Source of the DNA: an uncultured Succiniclasticum sp.
GTDB lineage: Bacteria; Bacillota; Negativicutes; Acidaminococcales; Acidaminococcaceae
DNA: 64,000 nucleotides
Direction: 5' to 3'
Assembly: GCA_902801365.1 (NCBI GenBank)
Contig: CADCHY010000010.1
Span: 20,293-84,292, forward strand
Shown here one piece after another: positions 17,768-26,759 of this stretch (position 1 is the stretch's first letter; every line of letters starts with the position of its first letter). The notes under the pieces were generated by a model that saw nothing but the letters and a program-made list of their open reading frames with translations, had not been told where the DNA came from and ran no database searches. The position numbers were made by a program, and so were the translations under genes.

Positions 17768-17817
17768 GGCGGCAATGCTGAAATGCGTTGATTTGCCGGC
17801 CCCGTCTTTTTGGGGAT
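17747..17817 (-). terminator. Terminator of recA-recX, overlapping the rny promoter
   Basis: On the minus strand ATCCCCAAAAAG (17806-17817) pairs perfectly with CTTTTTGGGGAT (17752-17763), followed by TTTTC. A second inner stem (GCCGGCAA with TTGCCGCC, one bulge) caps it. It lies 52 bases after recX. Confidence 0.75.
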
Positions 17818-17869
17818 ATTACATTTTTAAGATTATAACTGACTGGTCAGCTTACGAATCGTACACGTA

Positions 17870-18358
17870 CTATTCCTGAAACCTTGACATGGCATCTTCT
17901 TTTGCCAGGGCCAGGCCTGCCCGGATCATGGAAGGGCCGAACCCTCTGGCGGAGAAATACCGCGCCAGCGCGGCCACGCCCTTTTCCGTCGTGGCGTCAT
18001 ACTTTTTATCGCGTCTGCCGGCAATCTGCCGGTACGCCGCCCGCACACGCTGCGCTTCTTCTTCTTCGCTCAGCATGGCCAGGATGACAGGAATATATGC
18101 CTCGCCCACCTGCTTTTTCAAGAGTTCCGCCTGCAGGTGCAGCCTGCCGTAAACCTTTCTGGAACGCCAGGATTCAAAGACACGCCTGGCATAGCGTTCT
18201 TCATTAAGCAACTCCCGGATCAGCTCAGCCGATAAACAGCGGCGTTTCAGCTTCTGCACCAGTTCCTTTTCGCCATGCTCCCGCCGGTCCAGCAGGCTCA
18301 GGGCATATTCGTAGACCTCGCTACTGGTTGTCAGGGATTTGCTGGCGTTCCGGAACAT
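17870..18358 (-). CDS. recX: Regulatory protein RecX
   Basis: A 162-residue RecX made of three-helix repeats. Typical pieces are [60 protein letters not shown] and [20 protein letters not shown]. RecX binds the RecA filament and modulates its activity. The frame is open to 18379, but GGAG lies 8 bases before the ATG at 18358, which I use. This start is inside the 3' end of recA (38-base overlap), so the two are translationally coupled. Confidence 0.93.
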   Translation of the reverse strand: MFRNASKSLTTSSEVYEYALSLLDRREHGEKELVQKLKRRCLSAELIRELLNEERYARRVFESWRSRKVYGRLHLQAELLKKQVGEAYIPVILAMLSEEEEAQRVRAAYRQIAGRRDKKYDATTEKGVAALARYFSARGFGPSMIRAGLALAKEDAMSRFQE

Positions 18359-19394
18359 CTGCCGCCACTCCTTCCGCATCCTTCGGAGCCATCAGTTTGT
18401 TGACAGTGAGTTCACGGATTTTTGCTTCCACTTCCGCCGCCACTTCCGGATTATCCTGCAAAAATTCCTTGGCTTTTTCACGTCCCTGCCCGATACGCAC
18501 ATCACCGTATGAGAACCAGGCGCCGCTCTTCTGCAGGATATCCAGGTCCACGCCCAGGTCCACCAGGCATCCCGTCCGGGAAATGCCCTGTCCGTACATG
18601 ATGTCGAACTCCGCCTGTTTAAAGGGCGGGGCCACTTTGTTCTTGACTACCTTGATACGGGTGCGAGAACCGATGACGTCATTGCCGTTCTTGATGGCTT
18701 CCACCTTGCGCACTTCCATGCGGATGGTCGAATAAAACTTCAGCGCCCGGCCGCCGGTGGTGGTTTCCGGATTACCGAACATAATGCCCACTTTTTCGCG
18801 GATCTGATTGATAAAGATTGTGGCGCATTTCGATTTCGAAATAATGCCGGTCAGCTTGCGCAGCGCCTGGCTCATAAGCCGGGCCTGCAGCCCCACATGG
18901 CTGTCCCCCATTTCCCCTTCGATCTCGGCCCGGGGTACCAGGGCCGCTACCGAGTCGATGACGATGATATCAATGGCGCCGCTGCGAACCAGCGCGTCAC
19001 AGATTTCCAGGGCCTGTTCCCCGTTGTCCGGCTGGGAGATCAGCAGGTTGTCGACATCCACGCCCAGACGCCGTGCATAATCAGGATCCAGAGCGTGTTC
19101 CGCATCGATAAAAGCCGCATAGCCACCCATCTTCTGGGCTTCCGCAATCATATGCAGCGCTACCGTCGTCTTACCGGAAGATTCCGGTCCGTAAATCTCC
19201 ACCACACGTCCCCGGGGAATGCCGCCGACACCTAACGCAATATCCAGAGACAACGCTCCGGTAGGAATGGTTTCCACATTCATCTTGGCGCTGGCTTCGC
19301 CCAGACGCATGATGGAACCTTTTCCGAAATCCTTTTCGATCTGCCGCATGGCGCTGTCCAGCGCCCGTAATTTATCATTTGAAATGCCTGCCAT
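18321..19394 (-). CDS. recA: Recombinase A
   Basis: A 357-residue RecA. Walker A is GPESSGKTT, the Walker B region [12 protein letters not shown], loop L1 [14 protein letters not shown] and loop L2 [19 protein letters not shown]. RecA forms filaments on single-stranded DNA for homologous recombination and triggers LexA self-cleavage. The frame is open to 19463, but that stretch is the promoter. GGAGG stands 8 bases before the ATG at 19394, giving the standard start [12 protein letters not shown]. The gene is under an apparent LexA-controlled promoter and is followed by overlapping recX. Confidence 0.98.
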   Translation of the reverse strand: MAGISNDKLRALDSAMRQIEKDFGKGSIMRLGEASAKMNVETIPTGALSLDIALGVGGIPRGRVVEIYGPESSGKTTVALHMIAEAQKMGGYAAFIDAEHALDPDYARRLGVDVDNLLISQPDNGEQALEICDALVRSGAIDIIVIDSVAALVPRAEIEGEMGDSHVGLQARLMSQALRKLTGIISKSKCATIFINQIREKVGIMFGNPETTTGGRALKFYSTIRMEVRKVEAIKNGNDVIGSRTRIKVVKNKVAPPFKQAEFDIMYGQGISRTGCLVDLGVDLDILQKSGAWFSYGDVRIGQGREKAKEFLQDNPEVAAEVEAKIRELTVNKLMAPKDAEGVAADVPERQQIPDNQ

Positions 19395-19434
19395 AATAAA
19401 ACCTCCTGCGTTCGTCGAAAACTTTCCTGCAACC

Positions 19435-19463
19435 ATTATACAAACAGAAGTTCGATTTGTCAA
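19435..19463 (-). promoter_or_regulatory. Consensus promoter of recA
   Basis: Minus strand TTGACA (19458-19463), spacer of exactly 17 bases, TATAAT (19435-19440): both hexamers match the sigma-A consensus fully. Confidence 0.9.
19441..19454 (-). promoter_or_regulatory. LexA (Gram-positive SOS/Cheo) box in the recA promoter spacer
   Basis: Minus strand CGAACTTCTGTTTG matches the CGAAC-N4-GTTYG form of the Bacillus-type SOS box. It fills 14 of the 17 spacer bases and touches the -10 box, so bound LexA would block RNA polymerase. No lexA gene is in the window. Confidence 0.8.
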
Positions 19464-19519
19464 TACAGAGCTGTAACCTTTTTAGCAGTAATTTTTCAAC
19501 GTTCTCCGGGAAAGTATGG

Positions 19520-19525
19520 TATTAT
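19520..19525 (+). promoter_or_regulatory. Extended -10 element for the DAHP synthase gene
   Basis: TGGTATTAT, an extended -10, 33 bases before the start codon. No clear -35. Confidence 0.45.
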
Positions 19526-19558
19526 ATATACAATTCGAAATGAAACGAGGAAACACAA

Positions 19559-20593
19559 ATGGAAATGCAGATGGAATTCATACGGAAGCTGCCATCGCCC
19601 CAGGAACTGATGCAGGATTATCCTCTCGGGGCTGAGGCTTCCGCCGTCAAAACCGCAAGAGATAAAGAAATCAGGGAGATTATTTCCGGCAGCGATGACC
19701 GCTTCATCCTGGTGATTGGCCCCTGTTCCGCCGACAACGAGGACGCGGTGCTGGACTACGTTCACCGCCTGGCCGGCGTGCAGGAAAAAGTAAAAGAAAA
19801 ACTGATGCTGGTCCCCCGGGTTTACACGAACAAGCCCCGGACCATCGGCGTCGGTTATAAAGGCATGCTGCATCAGGCCAATCCGGAAGGCAAGGAAGAC
19901 ATGCTGGCGGGCATCACCGCCATCCGCAAGATGCACGTGCGTGTGGTACGGGAAACCGGTCTTACCAGCGCGGAAGAAATCCTGTATCCGGAAAACCACC
20001 GCTACCTTTCCGACATTTTATCTTATGCAGCCATCGGCGCACGTTCCGTGGAAGACCAGCTGCACCGGATGATCGCCAGCGGCGTGGGCATTCCCGTAGG
20101 CATGAAAAACCCTACCGGCGGCGACATCGGCGTTATGATGAACTCCATCGAAGCAGCCCAGCATGAACAGAGTTTTCTGTTCCACGGCTGGGAAGTGCGC
20201 ACGAAAGGCAATCCCCTCGCGCATGCAATTCTGCGGGGCTATGTAGATAAGTTCGGCAACAATATGCCCAATTACCATTATGAAGACCTGCAGGGACTGC
20301 TGGATGCCTATCACGAGCGGGAAGTCGTCAACCCGGCGGTCATTGTGGACGCCAACCACTCCAATTCCGGGAAAAAATATCTGGAACAGATCCGCATTTC
20401 CAAAGATGTGATGCACAGCCGTCAGGTTTCCCCCGATATCCGGCATCTGGTGAAAGGCATCATGGTTGAAAGCTACCTGGAAGACGGCAATCAGAAAATC
20501 GGCGGCGGCGTGTACGGCCGCTCCATTACCGATCCCTGTCTGGGCTGGGCCAAGAGCGAGCGCCTGATACTGGAACTGGCAGAATTGGTGTAA
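19559..20593 (+). CDS. aroF: 3-Deoxy-7-phosphoheptulonate (DAHP) synthase, AroF/G/H type
   Basis: A 344-residue class-I DAHP synthase that joins phosphoenolpyruvate and erythrose-4-phosphate in the first step of aromatic amino-acid synthesis. Motifs: LVIGPCSADN, PRVYTNKPRTIGVGYKG (the KPRT substrate loop), GARSVEDQLHRMIASG, GMKNPTGGDI and IVDANHSNSGKK. The length and the N-terminal extension are those of the feedback-regulated E. coli-type enzymes; which aromatic amino acid inhibits it cannot be told. It is flanked by a bidirectional terminator and seems monocistronic. The letter F, G or H is arbitrary. Confidence 0.92.
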   Translation: MEMQMEFIRKLPSPQELMQDYPLGAEASAVKTARDKEIREIISGSDDRFILVIGPCSADNEDAVLDYVHRLAGVQEKVKEKLMLVPRVYTNKPRTIGVGYKGMLHQANPEGKEDMLAGITAIRKMHVRVVRETGLTSAEEILYPENHRYLSDILSYAAIGARSVEDQLHRMIASGVGIPVGMKNPTGGDIGVMMNSIEAAQHEQSFLFHGWEVRTKGNPLAHAILRGYVDKFGNNMPNYHYEDLQGLLDAYHEREVVNPAVIVDANHSNSGKKYLEQIRISKDVMHSRQVSPDIRHLVKGIMVESYLEDGNQKIGGGVYGRSITDPCLGWAKSERLILELAELV

Positions 20594-20617
20594 ATCATTC
20601 TTTATTTAAAAAATTAA

Positions 20618-20693
20618 CCGAAGCATATATCTCTTTTCCCCTTCACGCTTCGCCCGCCGAGGGGCCCTTTGAGATATATGCTTCGGTTTTTTT
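20618..20693. terminator. Bidirectional terminator between aroF and the ACT gene
   Basis: CCGAAGCATATATCTC (20618-20633) pairs perfectly with 20671-20686, followed by seven Ts on plus. On minus the stem is followed by TTAATTTTTT. The 37-base loop is GC-rich and has a smaller inner stem. Confidence 0.9.
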
Positions 20694-20759
20694 ATAAAGG
20701 TTTAAGGAAGCAAATCCTGTCCGCCCTCGCTTCTTCAGCCTGCTTCCTACCCGGGACTG

Positions 20760-21173
20760 TCAGAAACGGTCCAGCAGCCGGTATCCCTTTCCACGCAGGA
20801 ACGTTTCCGTTTCCGGTTCGTCGGTACAGAACACCGCAATCGGCGTGCTGTCGCTGCGGTCAAAGGAAATGTACAGGTAACGGATCATCACATTGGCATT
20901 CTGCAGATCGGAAAGGATCCGGTTCAGGGTGCCCGGCTTATCCGATGCCATGTCAATGGCAAGGACTTTGTCCAGCCGGCACTGGTAACCGGCTTTTTCC
21001 AACGCAGACTTTGCCTCTTCCGATTTGTCAACGATCAGCCGGACAATGCCGAACTCCGCGCTGTCCGTCGCCAGCATTGTATAAATATTAACATCTGACT
21101 GCGCCAGCACTCCGGTAATTTTACTTAACGCGCCTTTCGTGTTGGCTGCAAACAATGAAATCTGGTTCAGCAT
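20760..21173 (-). CDS. Tandem ACT-domain protein
   Basis: A 137-residue protein of two ACT domains: residues 1-65 (QISLFAANTKGALSKITGVL) and 68-137 (VLAIDMASDKPGTLNRILSDL). ACT domains bind amino acids, and stand-alone tandem forms in Firmicutes are thought to be sensors; none has a firmly known job. It is the last gene of the riboflavin operon, 17 bases after hslO, and ends at the bidirectional terminator. Its link to riboflavin or redox is unclear. Confidence 0.8.
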   Translation of the reverse strand: MLNQISLFAANTKGALSKITGVLAQSDVNIYTMLATDSAEFGIVRLIVDKSEEAKSALEKAGYQCRLDKVLAIDMASDKPGTLNRILSDLQNANVMIRYLYISFDRSDSTPIAVFCTDEPETETFLRGKGYRLLDRF

Positions 21174-21190
21174 GGTAAATTCCCCTCTTT

Positions 21191-22111
21191 CTATTTTTTC
21201 GCCTTTTGCGCAAGTTGTTTTATCTCTTCCCGGGAAAACTCATATTTTGCGTTGCAGTACGGACAGGTAATTTCCGTTTTCTCATCCTCTGCCAGCTGGT
21301 TCAGTTCCTTTTTCGGCAGAGTCTGCAGGACGCCTTCCACCCGCTCCCGGCTGCAGCGGCAGCCAAAGTGCAGGGGATAGCTGTCCAGTATTTCCACCTT
21401 CATATCTTTTCCCAGCATCCGGATGATGCGCTCCGGGGTAAAGCCCATATCAATGAGGCTGGAAACGTACGGCGTGTTCCGCACATTTTTGTCCAGTTGC
21501 TCCAGGGTTCCCTCACTGCAGTTGGGCAGCGCCTGGATAAACCAGCCCCCTGCCGCCTGCACGTCCCCTTTTTCATCCACCAGCACGCCCAGACCTACAG
21601 AAGATGGTGTCTGTTCGGAGGTGTAAAGATATCTTGTCAGGTCATCCGCTATTTCGCCGTCCACCAGTTCCGCCGTTCCCGTAAAAGGCTTGGCTCCGGC
21701 TGTATACCGGGTCACGGAAATGGTGCCGTTCCCTACGGCGCCTCCTACGTCAAGATGTCCGTTTTTCGGAGGCAGATACACATCCGGATTGCCCACATAA
21801 CCCCTGGCAATGCCTCCCTGGGCTTCTCCCGTGATTCCCTGAATCGGTCCATCGCCGGTAACCTTGATGCCAACGCCTTCCTCATTTTTCATGGTAGCCG
21901 CCAGCAGCAGCGCGCCGGTCACGGCACGTCCCAGGGCTGCGGTGGCCAGATGGGACGCCTTATGACGCAGGGACAGCTTGCGTACCAGACGGGTGGTGCG
22001 CGCCACATAAATGCGTGCGTCCCCGACTGTAGCGCGGGTCAGAATATCTGCTTCGCCGGTAAATTTTGCTTTGGCTGTTTTATCAACTGTATTCGTTTTG
22101 ATTTCTTCCAT
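21191..22111 (-). CDS. hslO: Redox-regulated chaperone Hsp33
   Basis: A 306-residue Hsp33. The N-terminal chaperone core includes TGDGPIQGITGEAQG and GYVGNPDVYLPPKNG. The C-terminal redox switch has the zinc-binding cysteines CRCSRERV and CPYCNAKYEF in the standard CxC...CxxC layout. Oxidation releases zinc and turns on its holdase activity. It lies in the riboflavin operon, 25 bases after ribH, with a ribosome site AAGGG. Its presence under the FMN riboswitch would tie it to flavin status when read-through is low. Confidence 0.95.
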   Translation of the reverse strand: MEEIKTNTVDKTAKAKFTGEADILTRATVGDARIYVARTTRLVRKLSLRHKASHLATAALGRAVTGALLLAATMKNEEGVGIKVTGDGPIQGITGEAQGGIARGYVGNPDVYLPPKNGHLDVGGAVGNGTISVTRYTAGAKPFTGTAELVDGEIADDLTRYLYTSEQTPSSVGLGVLVDEKGDVQAAGGWFIQALPNCSEGTLEQLDKNVRNTPYVSSLIDMGFTPERIIRMLGKDMKVEILDSYPLHFGCRCSRERVEGVLQTLPKKELNQLAEDEKTEITCPYCNAKYEFSREEIKQLAQKAKK

Positions 22112-22136
22112 GGTAATCCCTTATCGTAACTCTGTT

Positions 22137-22598
22137 TTATAATTTTTTGAACAGGTTGGCCATTTCAATCGCGCTCATGGCGGCATCATAGCCCTTATTC
22201 CCTGCTTTGGTTCCGGCACGCTCCACGGCCTGCTGGATGGTTTCCGTAGTCAGGATGCCGAATGCCACCGGCACGCCGGTCTTCATGGACGCCTGGGCCA
22301 CACCCTTGGCCGCTTCCGCGCAGACGTAATCAAAATGCGGAGTGGAACCGCGGATAACTGCTCCCAGCGCAATCACGGCGTCAAACTTTCCGCTTTCCGC
22401 CAGCTTCTGCGCAACCAGAGGAATCTCGTACGCACCGGGCACCCACACCAGAACCACATCATCGGTGTTGCCGCCCGTGCGGCGGATCGCGTCTTCCGCG
22501 CCGCCCAGCAGTTTACTGGTGATAAATTCGTTAAACCGGGAAACTACGATCGCCAGTTTCAAACCTTTTGCCGATAACATACCTTCAATCGTTTTCAT
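22137..22598 (-). CDS. ribH: 6,7-Dimethyl-8-ribityllumazine synthase
   Basis: A 153-residue lumazine synthase that joins 3,4-dihydroxy-2-butanone-4-phosphate with the ribityl-pyrimidine. Motifs: [44 protein letters not shown] (with the catalytic His) and [20 protein letters not shown]. It assembles into icosahedral or pentameric shells in the family. Ribosome site GGAGGACTG precedes the ATG; ribBA lies 58 bases upstream. Confidence 0.96.
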   Translation of the reverse strand: MKTIEGMLSAKGLKLAIVVSRFNEFITSKLLGGAEDAIRRTGGNTDDVVLVWVPGAYEIPLVAQKLAESGKFDAVIALGAVIRGSTPHFDYVCAEAAKGVAQASMKTGVPVAFGILTTETIQQAVERAGTKAGNKGYDAAMSAIEMANLFKKL

Positions 22599-22656
22599 TT
22601 TCAGTCCTCCTCATATGGTTCATTTTCCTTGTCATAATTATTATGCATTTGCAAAC

Positions 22657-23904
22657 TCATGCTTTATGATTGCCGCAATGACATCCCAGATGCAAATCCG
22701 ACAGCTCATGTCCCATCTTGTTTTCCTTGGTCTCCAGATAAAACTCATTGTACTGGTTGGGCGCAATTTCGATGGGGACCCGGCCGGTGACCGTGATACC
22801 GTAACCGGACAGGCCGGCCCGTTTTGCCGGATTATTGGTGATAAGCCGCACGCTGGTGAGACCCAGGTCTGACAAAATCTGGGCGCCCATGCCGTAATCA
22901 CGTAGATCCGGTGCAAACCCCAGCCGCACATTGGCCTCTACCGTATCCAGTCCCTGTTCCTGCAGCGCGTAGGCCCGGATCTTATTGGCCAGCCCGATGC
23001 CCCGGCCTTCCTGCCGCATATAGACCACCACGCCACAGCCTTCTTTTTCAATCATGCGAAGGGCGGAAGCCAGCTGATCACCGCAGTCGCAACGCAGGCT
23101 GCCGAAGGCATCCCCGGTAAGGCATTCCGAATGGACCCGCACCATCACGTCCTTCTTCCCTGCAACCTCTCCTTTGACCAGCGCAATGTGACACAGGTCG
23201 TCCAAATCGTTTTCATAGGCAATAATTTTGAAAGTGCCGAACTTGGAAGGCAGCTTTGCTTCCGCCACCCGGTGCACCATCTTTTCATGCTGCTTGCGGT
23301 AGGCTACCAGCGACGCCACCGTAATGAAAACCAGATTGTGTTTCTTCGCAAATTCAATCAGCTGGGGCGTGCGCATCATGTAACCGTCTTCATCCATAAT
23401 TTCGCAACAGATGCCTACCGGCGTCAGACCCGCCAGCCTGCACAGATCCGTAGTGGTCTCCGTATGACCGGTCCGCACCAGCACCCCGCCTTTCCGGCTA
23501 CGCAGCGGAAACACGTGGCCGGGCCGACGGAAATCTATGGCCTGGGCGCCGGGTTCCGTCACCTTTTTCATGGTGTAGGCCCGCTCGTACGCCGAAATGC
23601 CCGTCGTAGTATCCACATGGTCGATGGAAACGGAAAAGGCCGTTTCGTGATTGTCCGTATTGTGGGAAACCATGGCGCCGAACTGCAGCTTGTCCATGAT
23701 TTCGGCATCCGCCGGCATACAGATGAGCCCCCGGGCTTCCTTCGCCATAAAATTAATGGACTCCCCGGTACAGAACTGGGCCGCCATGATCAGGTCGCCT
23801 TCGTTTTCCCGGTCCTCGTCATCGGTTACCAGCACCATCTTCCCCGCCTTGATGGCAGCGATGGCTTCTTCAATCGTGTTAAATGTAAAGTCGTCTTTCA
23901 TCAT
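22657..23904 (-). CDS. ribBA: Bifunctional 3,4-dihydroxy-2-butanone-4-phosphate synthase / GTP cyclohydrolase II
   Basis: A 415-residue fusion. Residues 1-205 form the DHBP synthase ([33 protein letters not shown]). Residues 206-400 form GTP cyclohydrolase II ([20 protein letters not shown] with zinc cysteines, [17 protein letters not shown]). Both catalytic parts look intact. The enzyme feeds the two branches of riboflavin synthesis from ribulose-5-phosphate and GTP. The C-terminus ends in a His/Cys-rich tail ([11 protein letters not shown]). Confidence 0.96.
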   Translation of the reverse strand: MMKDDFTFNTIEEAIAAIKAGKMVLVTDDEDRENEGDLIMAAQFCTGESINFMAKEARGLICMPADAEIMDKLQFGAMVSHNTDNHETAFSVSIDHVDTTTGISAYERAYTMKKVTEPGAQAIDFRRPGHVFPLRSRKGGVLVRTGHTETTTDLCRLAGLTPVGICCEIMDEDGYMMRTPQLIEFAKKHNLVFITVASLVAYRKQHEKMVHRVAEAKLPSKFGTFKIIAYENDLDDLCHIALVKGEVAGKKDVMVRVHSECLTGDAFGSLRCDCGDQLASALRMIEKEGCGVVVYMRQEGRGIGLANKIRAYALQEQGLDTVEANVRLGFAPDLRDYGMGAQILSDLGLTSVRLITNNPAKRAGLSGYGITVTGRVPIEIAPNQYNEFYLETKENKMGHELSDLHLGCHCGNHKA

Positions 23905-23940
23905 CTTCTCCCATTCCGCCTTTAATGGAAAAACAGTTTC

Positions 23941-24633
23941 CTAAAATCCGTGTTTCAGCAAAAACTCTTCTGTTAATTCCGGTTCTGGATTTGTGTTCTC
24001 AGCAGCACCCGGTTGATGCCGGCCGGCAAATCCCTTCCCCTTTTTATCCATTCCCAGCATTTTCTCCACATACCGGGCCAGAATATCTGTTTCCAGATTG
24101 ACGGCATCGCCGGCGCTTTTATAACCCAGCGTGGTCATCTTTGCCGTGTGGGGAATCAGGGAAACACCAAAACCCGAATCATCGGCTTCCGTCACCGTCA
24201 GACTGATGCCGTCTATGGCGATGGAACCCTTCTCCACGATGTAACGAAGCAGTTCCCCGGGCGCTTTAATCCGGTACACCCGTGCATTGCCTTCCGGAAC
24301 GATCTGCTGAATGACGCCGACACCTTCCACGTGTCCCTGTACAATATGCCCGTCCAGACCGTCCACAGGCCGCAGCGCTTTTTCCAGATTGACTCTGTCC
24401 CCCGGCTGCAGCAGGTGCAATGTGGTCCTGCGTACGGTTTCCGGCATCACGTCCGCCGTAAAAGTATCGCCCCGGAGATGCACTACGGTCAGGCAGACAC
24501 CGTTCACGGCAATACTGTCCCCGATTTTTACACCGGACAGCAACCGGGGCGCGCGCACCGTCAGCCGGCAGCTTGTACTTCCTTCCGCCAGGCGTTCCAC
24601 CGTTCCAAGGGCGGCAATTAAACCCGTAAACAT
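23941..24633 (-). CDS. ribE: Riboflavin synthase, alpha chain
   Basis: A 230-residue enzyme with two homologous barrel repeats: MFTGLIAALGTVERL...IAVNGVCLTV in the first and GHIVQGHVEGVGVI...IAIDGISLTV in the second. It makes riboflavin from two lumazine molecules. A short Gly/Lys-rich extension (DKKGKGFAGRHQPGAAE) ends the chain. The ATG follows AGAGAGGAC. It lies between ribD and ribBA in the operon. Confidence 0.95.
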   Translation of the reverse strand: MFTGLIAALGTVERLAEGSTSCRLTVRAPRLLSGVKIGDSIAVNGVCLTVVHLRGDTFTADVMPETVRRTTLHLLQPGDRVNLEKALRPVDGLDGHIVQGHVEGVGVIQQIVPEGNARVYRIKAPGELLRYIVEKGSIAIDGISLTVTEADDSGFGVSLIPHTAKMTTLGYKSAGDAVNLETDILARYVEKMLGMDKKGKGFAGRHQPGAAENTNPEPELTEEFLLKHGF

Positions 24634-24678
24634 GACAAGTCCTCTCTTTACAATCTATAATGACTGATTATGAATCAT

Positions 24679-25776
24679 TTAAAACGTTACCCTGCCGGTG
24701 ATCAGCCAGTCTTTCCCCAGCGTCAACAGTTCCGATTCCGCAACCGTTGCGCATCGGGCCATCCGTTCAATGCCTCTGCCGCCAATGGAAGGAAGCGCAT
24801 GGGTTCCCCCTACCAGTTTCGGCGCAATAAAGGCGTAAACCCGGTCGGCCATCTGACTGTCCAGAAACGAGCCCAGCACTTCGCTGCCGCCTTCCACCAA
24901 AACAGACGTAATCCCATGCTCATATAAGGATTGCAGCAAAGCAGAAATAGAAAGATTGCCATTCTCACAGGGAAGCGTTACCACATCCACGTTCTTCAGG
25001 CACTGCAGTTTATCACATGTATCTGCACCCGCATCCGGGCCGGTCATCACTAACGTCTTTGCCTCCCCCTGTAACACCTTTGCCGTCAGGGGTATCCTGG
25101 CCCTGCTGTCCAGCACGATGCGGACGGGATTTTTTCCCTCCACCAGCCTTGTGGTCAGTTCCGGATCATCATCCAGAACTGTACCGATGCCCACCAGAAT
25201 CGCGTCATGGATCTTACGCAGGTAATGGCTGTACGTGTGGGCCTCCTGCCCGGTCACAAAATGGGAATCCCTGGCAGAGGTGGCCAGCTTGCCGTCCAGC
25301 GTTTCCGCAAATTTCAGACTGACAAAAGGACGGTTTTGGGTGACCCACAGCAAAAAGTGTTCATTCAGGCGCCTTGCTTCTTTTTCACAGACGCCAACGA
25401 TGACTTCCACGCCTGCTTCCCGCAGACGGCGAAACCCGTTGCCCGCCACTTTGGGATTGGGATCTTCCATGGCCGCCACCACCCGTTTGATGCCCGCTTT
25501 GAGCAGCGCTTCACAGCAGGGGCCGGTCCGTCCCCAGTGGGAACAGGGTTCCAGCGTGACAAATGCGGTGTGGCCCTGCAGCTGCTTCGCGTTCATGTCC
25601 GCGATGGCGTTCACTTCTGCATGGGGCGTTCCCGCCTTATGGTGCCAGCCCTCGCCGACTATATTGCCCTCAGCGTCGGCAATCACACATCCCACCATGG
25701 GATTGGGACTGGTACAGCCTTCCGCCCGCCCGGCAAGTTCCAGAGCCCTGCGCATATATTTTTCATAGTCAGACAT
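24679..25776 (-). CDS. ribD: Bifunctional diaminohydroxyphosphoribosylaminopyrimidine deaminase / reductase
   Basis: A 365-residue RibD. The N-terminal zinc deaminase has HAEVNAI and EPCSHWGRTGPCCEAL. The C-terminal reductase has PFVSLKFAETLDGKLAT, VGIGTVLDDDPELTTR and VEGGSEVLGSFL. The frame runs open to 25848, across the riboswitch terminator, but GGGGAG 7 bases before the ATG at 25776 marks the start (MSDYEKYMRRALELA). It is the first gene of the rib operon under the FMN riboswitch. Confidence 0.96.
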   Translation of the reverse strand: MSDYEKYMRRALELAGRAEGCTSPNPMVGCVIADAEGNIVGEGWHHKAGTPHAEVNAIADMNAKQLQGHTAFVTLEPCSHWGRTGPCCEALLKAGIKRVVAAMEDPNPKVAGNGFRRLREAGVEVIVGVCEKEARRLNEHFLLWVTQNRPFVSLKFAETLDGKLATSARDSHFVTGQEAHTYSHYLRKIHDAILVGIGTVLDDDPELTTRLVEGKNPVRIVLDSRARIPLTAKVLQGEAKTLVMTGPDAGADTCDKLQCLKNVDVVTLPCENGNLSISALLQSLYEHGITSVLVEGGSEVLGSFLDSQMADRVYAFIAPKLVGGTHALPSIGGRGIERMARCATVAESELLTLGKDWLITGRVTF

Positions 25777-25793
25777 GGCAAACTCCCCAAAAC

Positions 25794-25831
25794 AAAAAAC
25801 CATAGGAAACGTCCAGAGGCATTCCCTATGG
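25794..25831 (-). terminator. Intrinsic terminator of the FMN riboswitch (expression platform)
   Basis: On the minus strand CCATAGG (25825-25831) pairs with CCTATGG (25800-25806) and is followed by TTTTTT. It lies 22 bases past the aptamer and 18 bases before ribD, so FMN binding should stop transcription. Confidence 0.85.
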
Positions 25832-25852
25832 CAAGACAGTTCTCCCATACAA

Positions 25853-25999
25853 GTCTTTTCTCATCCAGACTATACTGTCGGTTCCGGAATCACACCGGAT
25901 CGTGCGTCGGCGCGCAAGGCGCTGTCGGCTCGCGGACTGTACCGCCGGTTGGGAATTATGCGCCGGATTCGCCGGACACACTCACCCTGCCCCAAAGAC
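25853..25999 (-). promoter_or_regulatory. FMN riboswitch (RFN element)
   Basis: On the minus strand the aptamer begins GTCTTTGGGGCAGGGTGAG, contains the conserved ATTCCCAACCGGCGGTA and CAGTCCGCGAGCC, a variable arm, GATCCGGTGTGATTCCGGAACCGACAG, and closes with GGATGAGAAAAGAC. The ends pair as P1. The family binds FMN and shuts off riboflavin genes. Confidence 0.96.
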
Positions 26000-26013
26000 T
26001 GTTTTCGCTATAT

Positions 26014-26042
26014 AGTTTAATATGAAATTACGCGTCTGTCAA
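26014..26042 (-). promoter_or_regulatory. Promoter of the riboflavin operon
   Basis: Minus strand TTGACA (26037-26042), 17-base spacer, TAAACT (26014-26019). Transcription would start a few bases before the riboswitch. A short inverted repeat (GTCTG-ATTGA-CAGAC, 26034-26048) overlaps the -35. Confidence 0.75.
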
Positions 26043-26114
26043 TCAGACAGCCTGCTTTCATGCAAAAAGCGTTGCCCTTTGACAGTATAATTTCAAAAGA
26101 CTTTTTACAAAGCC

Positions 26115-26759
26115 TTACCCGCGTAAACTCTTTATCGCGGCTTTCACGTCCTTCGCCCCGTACACATACGAACCCGCGACAAGCACCGTCGCCCCGGCCC
26201 CCACGACCTGCTGTGCCGTTTCCGCATTGATGCCGCCGTCCACCTGAATGTCGGTACGCAGACCGTCCAGATCTAACATCCGGCGCAGCCGGCTGATCTT
26301 CGGCAATACGGTAGAGATAAACTGCTGGCCGCCGAAACCCGGATTCACCGTCATCAGCAACACCATATCCACGTCGGGCAGAATTTCTTCAATCAGAGAT
26401 AAGGAGCTGGCCGGATTCAACGCCACGCCGGCTTTGATCCCTTTGGCATGGATAGCCTGAATGCAGCGGTGCAAATGTTTTGTGGCTTCCGCATGCACTA
26501 CGATCTGGTCTGCACCGGCTGCGGCAAAATCATCAATGTAGGTTTCCGGATGATCCACCATCAGATGGCAGTCAAAAAACATCTTGGTAACGTTCCGGAT
26601 TTTTTTCACCACCGGTGCGCCAAAGGTCAGGTTCGGCACAAAATTACCGTCCATCACATCAATATGTACCCAGTCGGCGCCGGCCTTTTCTATCTTCCGG
26701 ATCTCGTCACCCAGACAGGAAAAATCTGCCGATAATACGGACGGAGCTATTTTGATCAT
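26115..26759 (-). CDS. rpe: Ribulose-phosphate 3-epimerase
   Basis: A 214-residue TIM-barrel enzyme that interconverts ribulose-5-phosphate and xylulose-5-phosphate. Motifs: IKIAPSVLSADF, VHIDVMDGNFVPNLTFG (metal ligands His, Asp), DCHLMVDHPE, TVNPGFGGQQFI and QVDGGINAETA. The frame is open to 26867 but the real start is the ATG at 26759, which overlaps the rsgA stop as ATGA with GAGG upstream. It is the last gene of the priA-to-rpe operon. Confidence 0.96.
   Translation of the reverse strand: MIKIAPSVLSADFSCLGDEIRKIEKAGADWVHIDVMDGNFVPNLTFGAPVVKKIRNVTKMFFDCHLMVDHPETYIDDFAAAGADQIVVHAEATKHLHRCIQAIHAKGIKAGVALNPASSLSLIEEILPDVDMVLLMTVNPGFGGQQFISTVLPKISRLRRMLDLDGLRTDIQVDGGINAETAQQVVGAGATVLVAGSYVYGAKDVKAAIKSLRG

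Noticed and set aside
19395..19463. Longer RecA with 23 more N-terminal residues
   Set aside because: The extra codons cover the promoter, SOS box and ribosome site; the ATG at 19394 gives the standard RecA start.
24013..24621. Long plus-strand frames across the rib genes
   Set aside because: They lie opposite ribE, ribD and ribBA, all with complete catalytic motifs.
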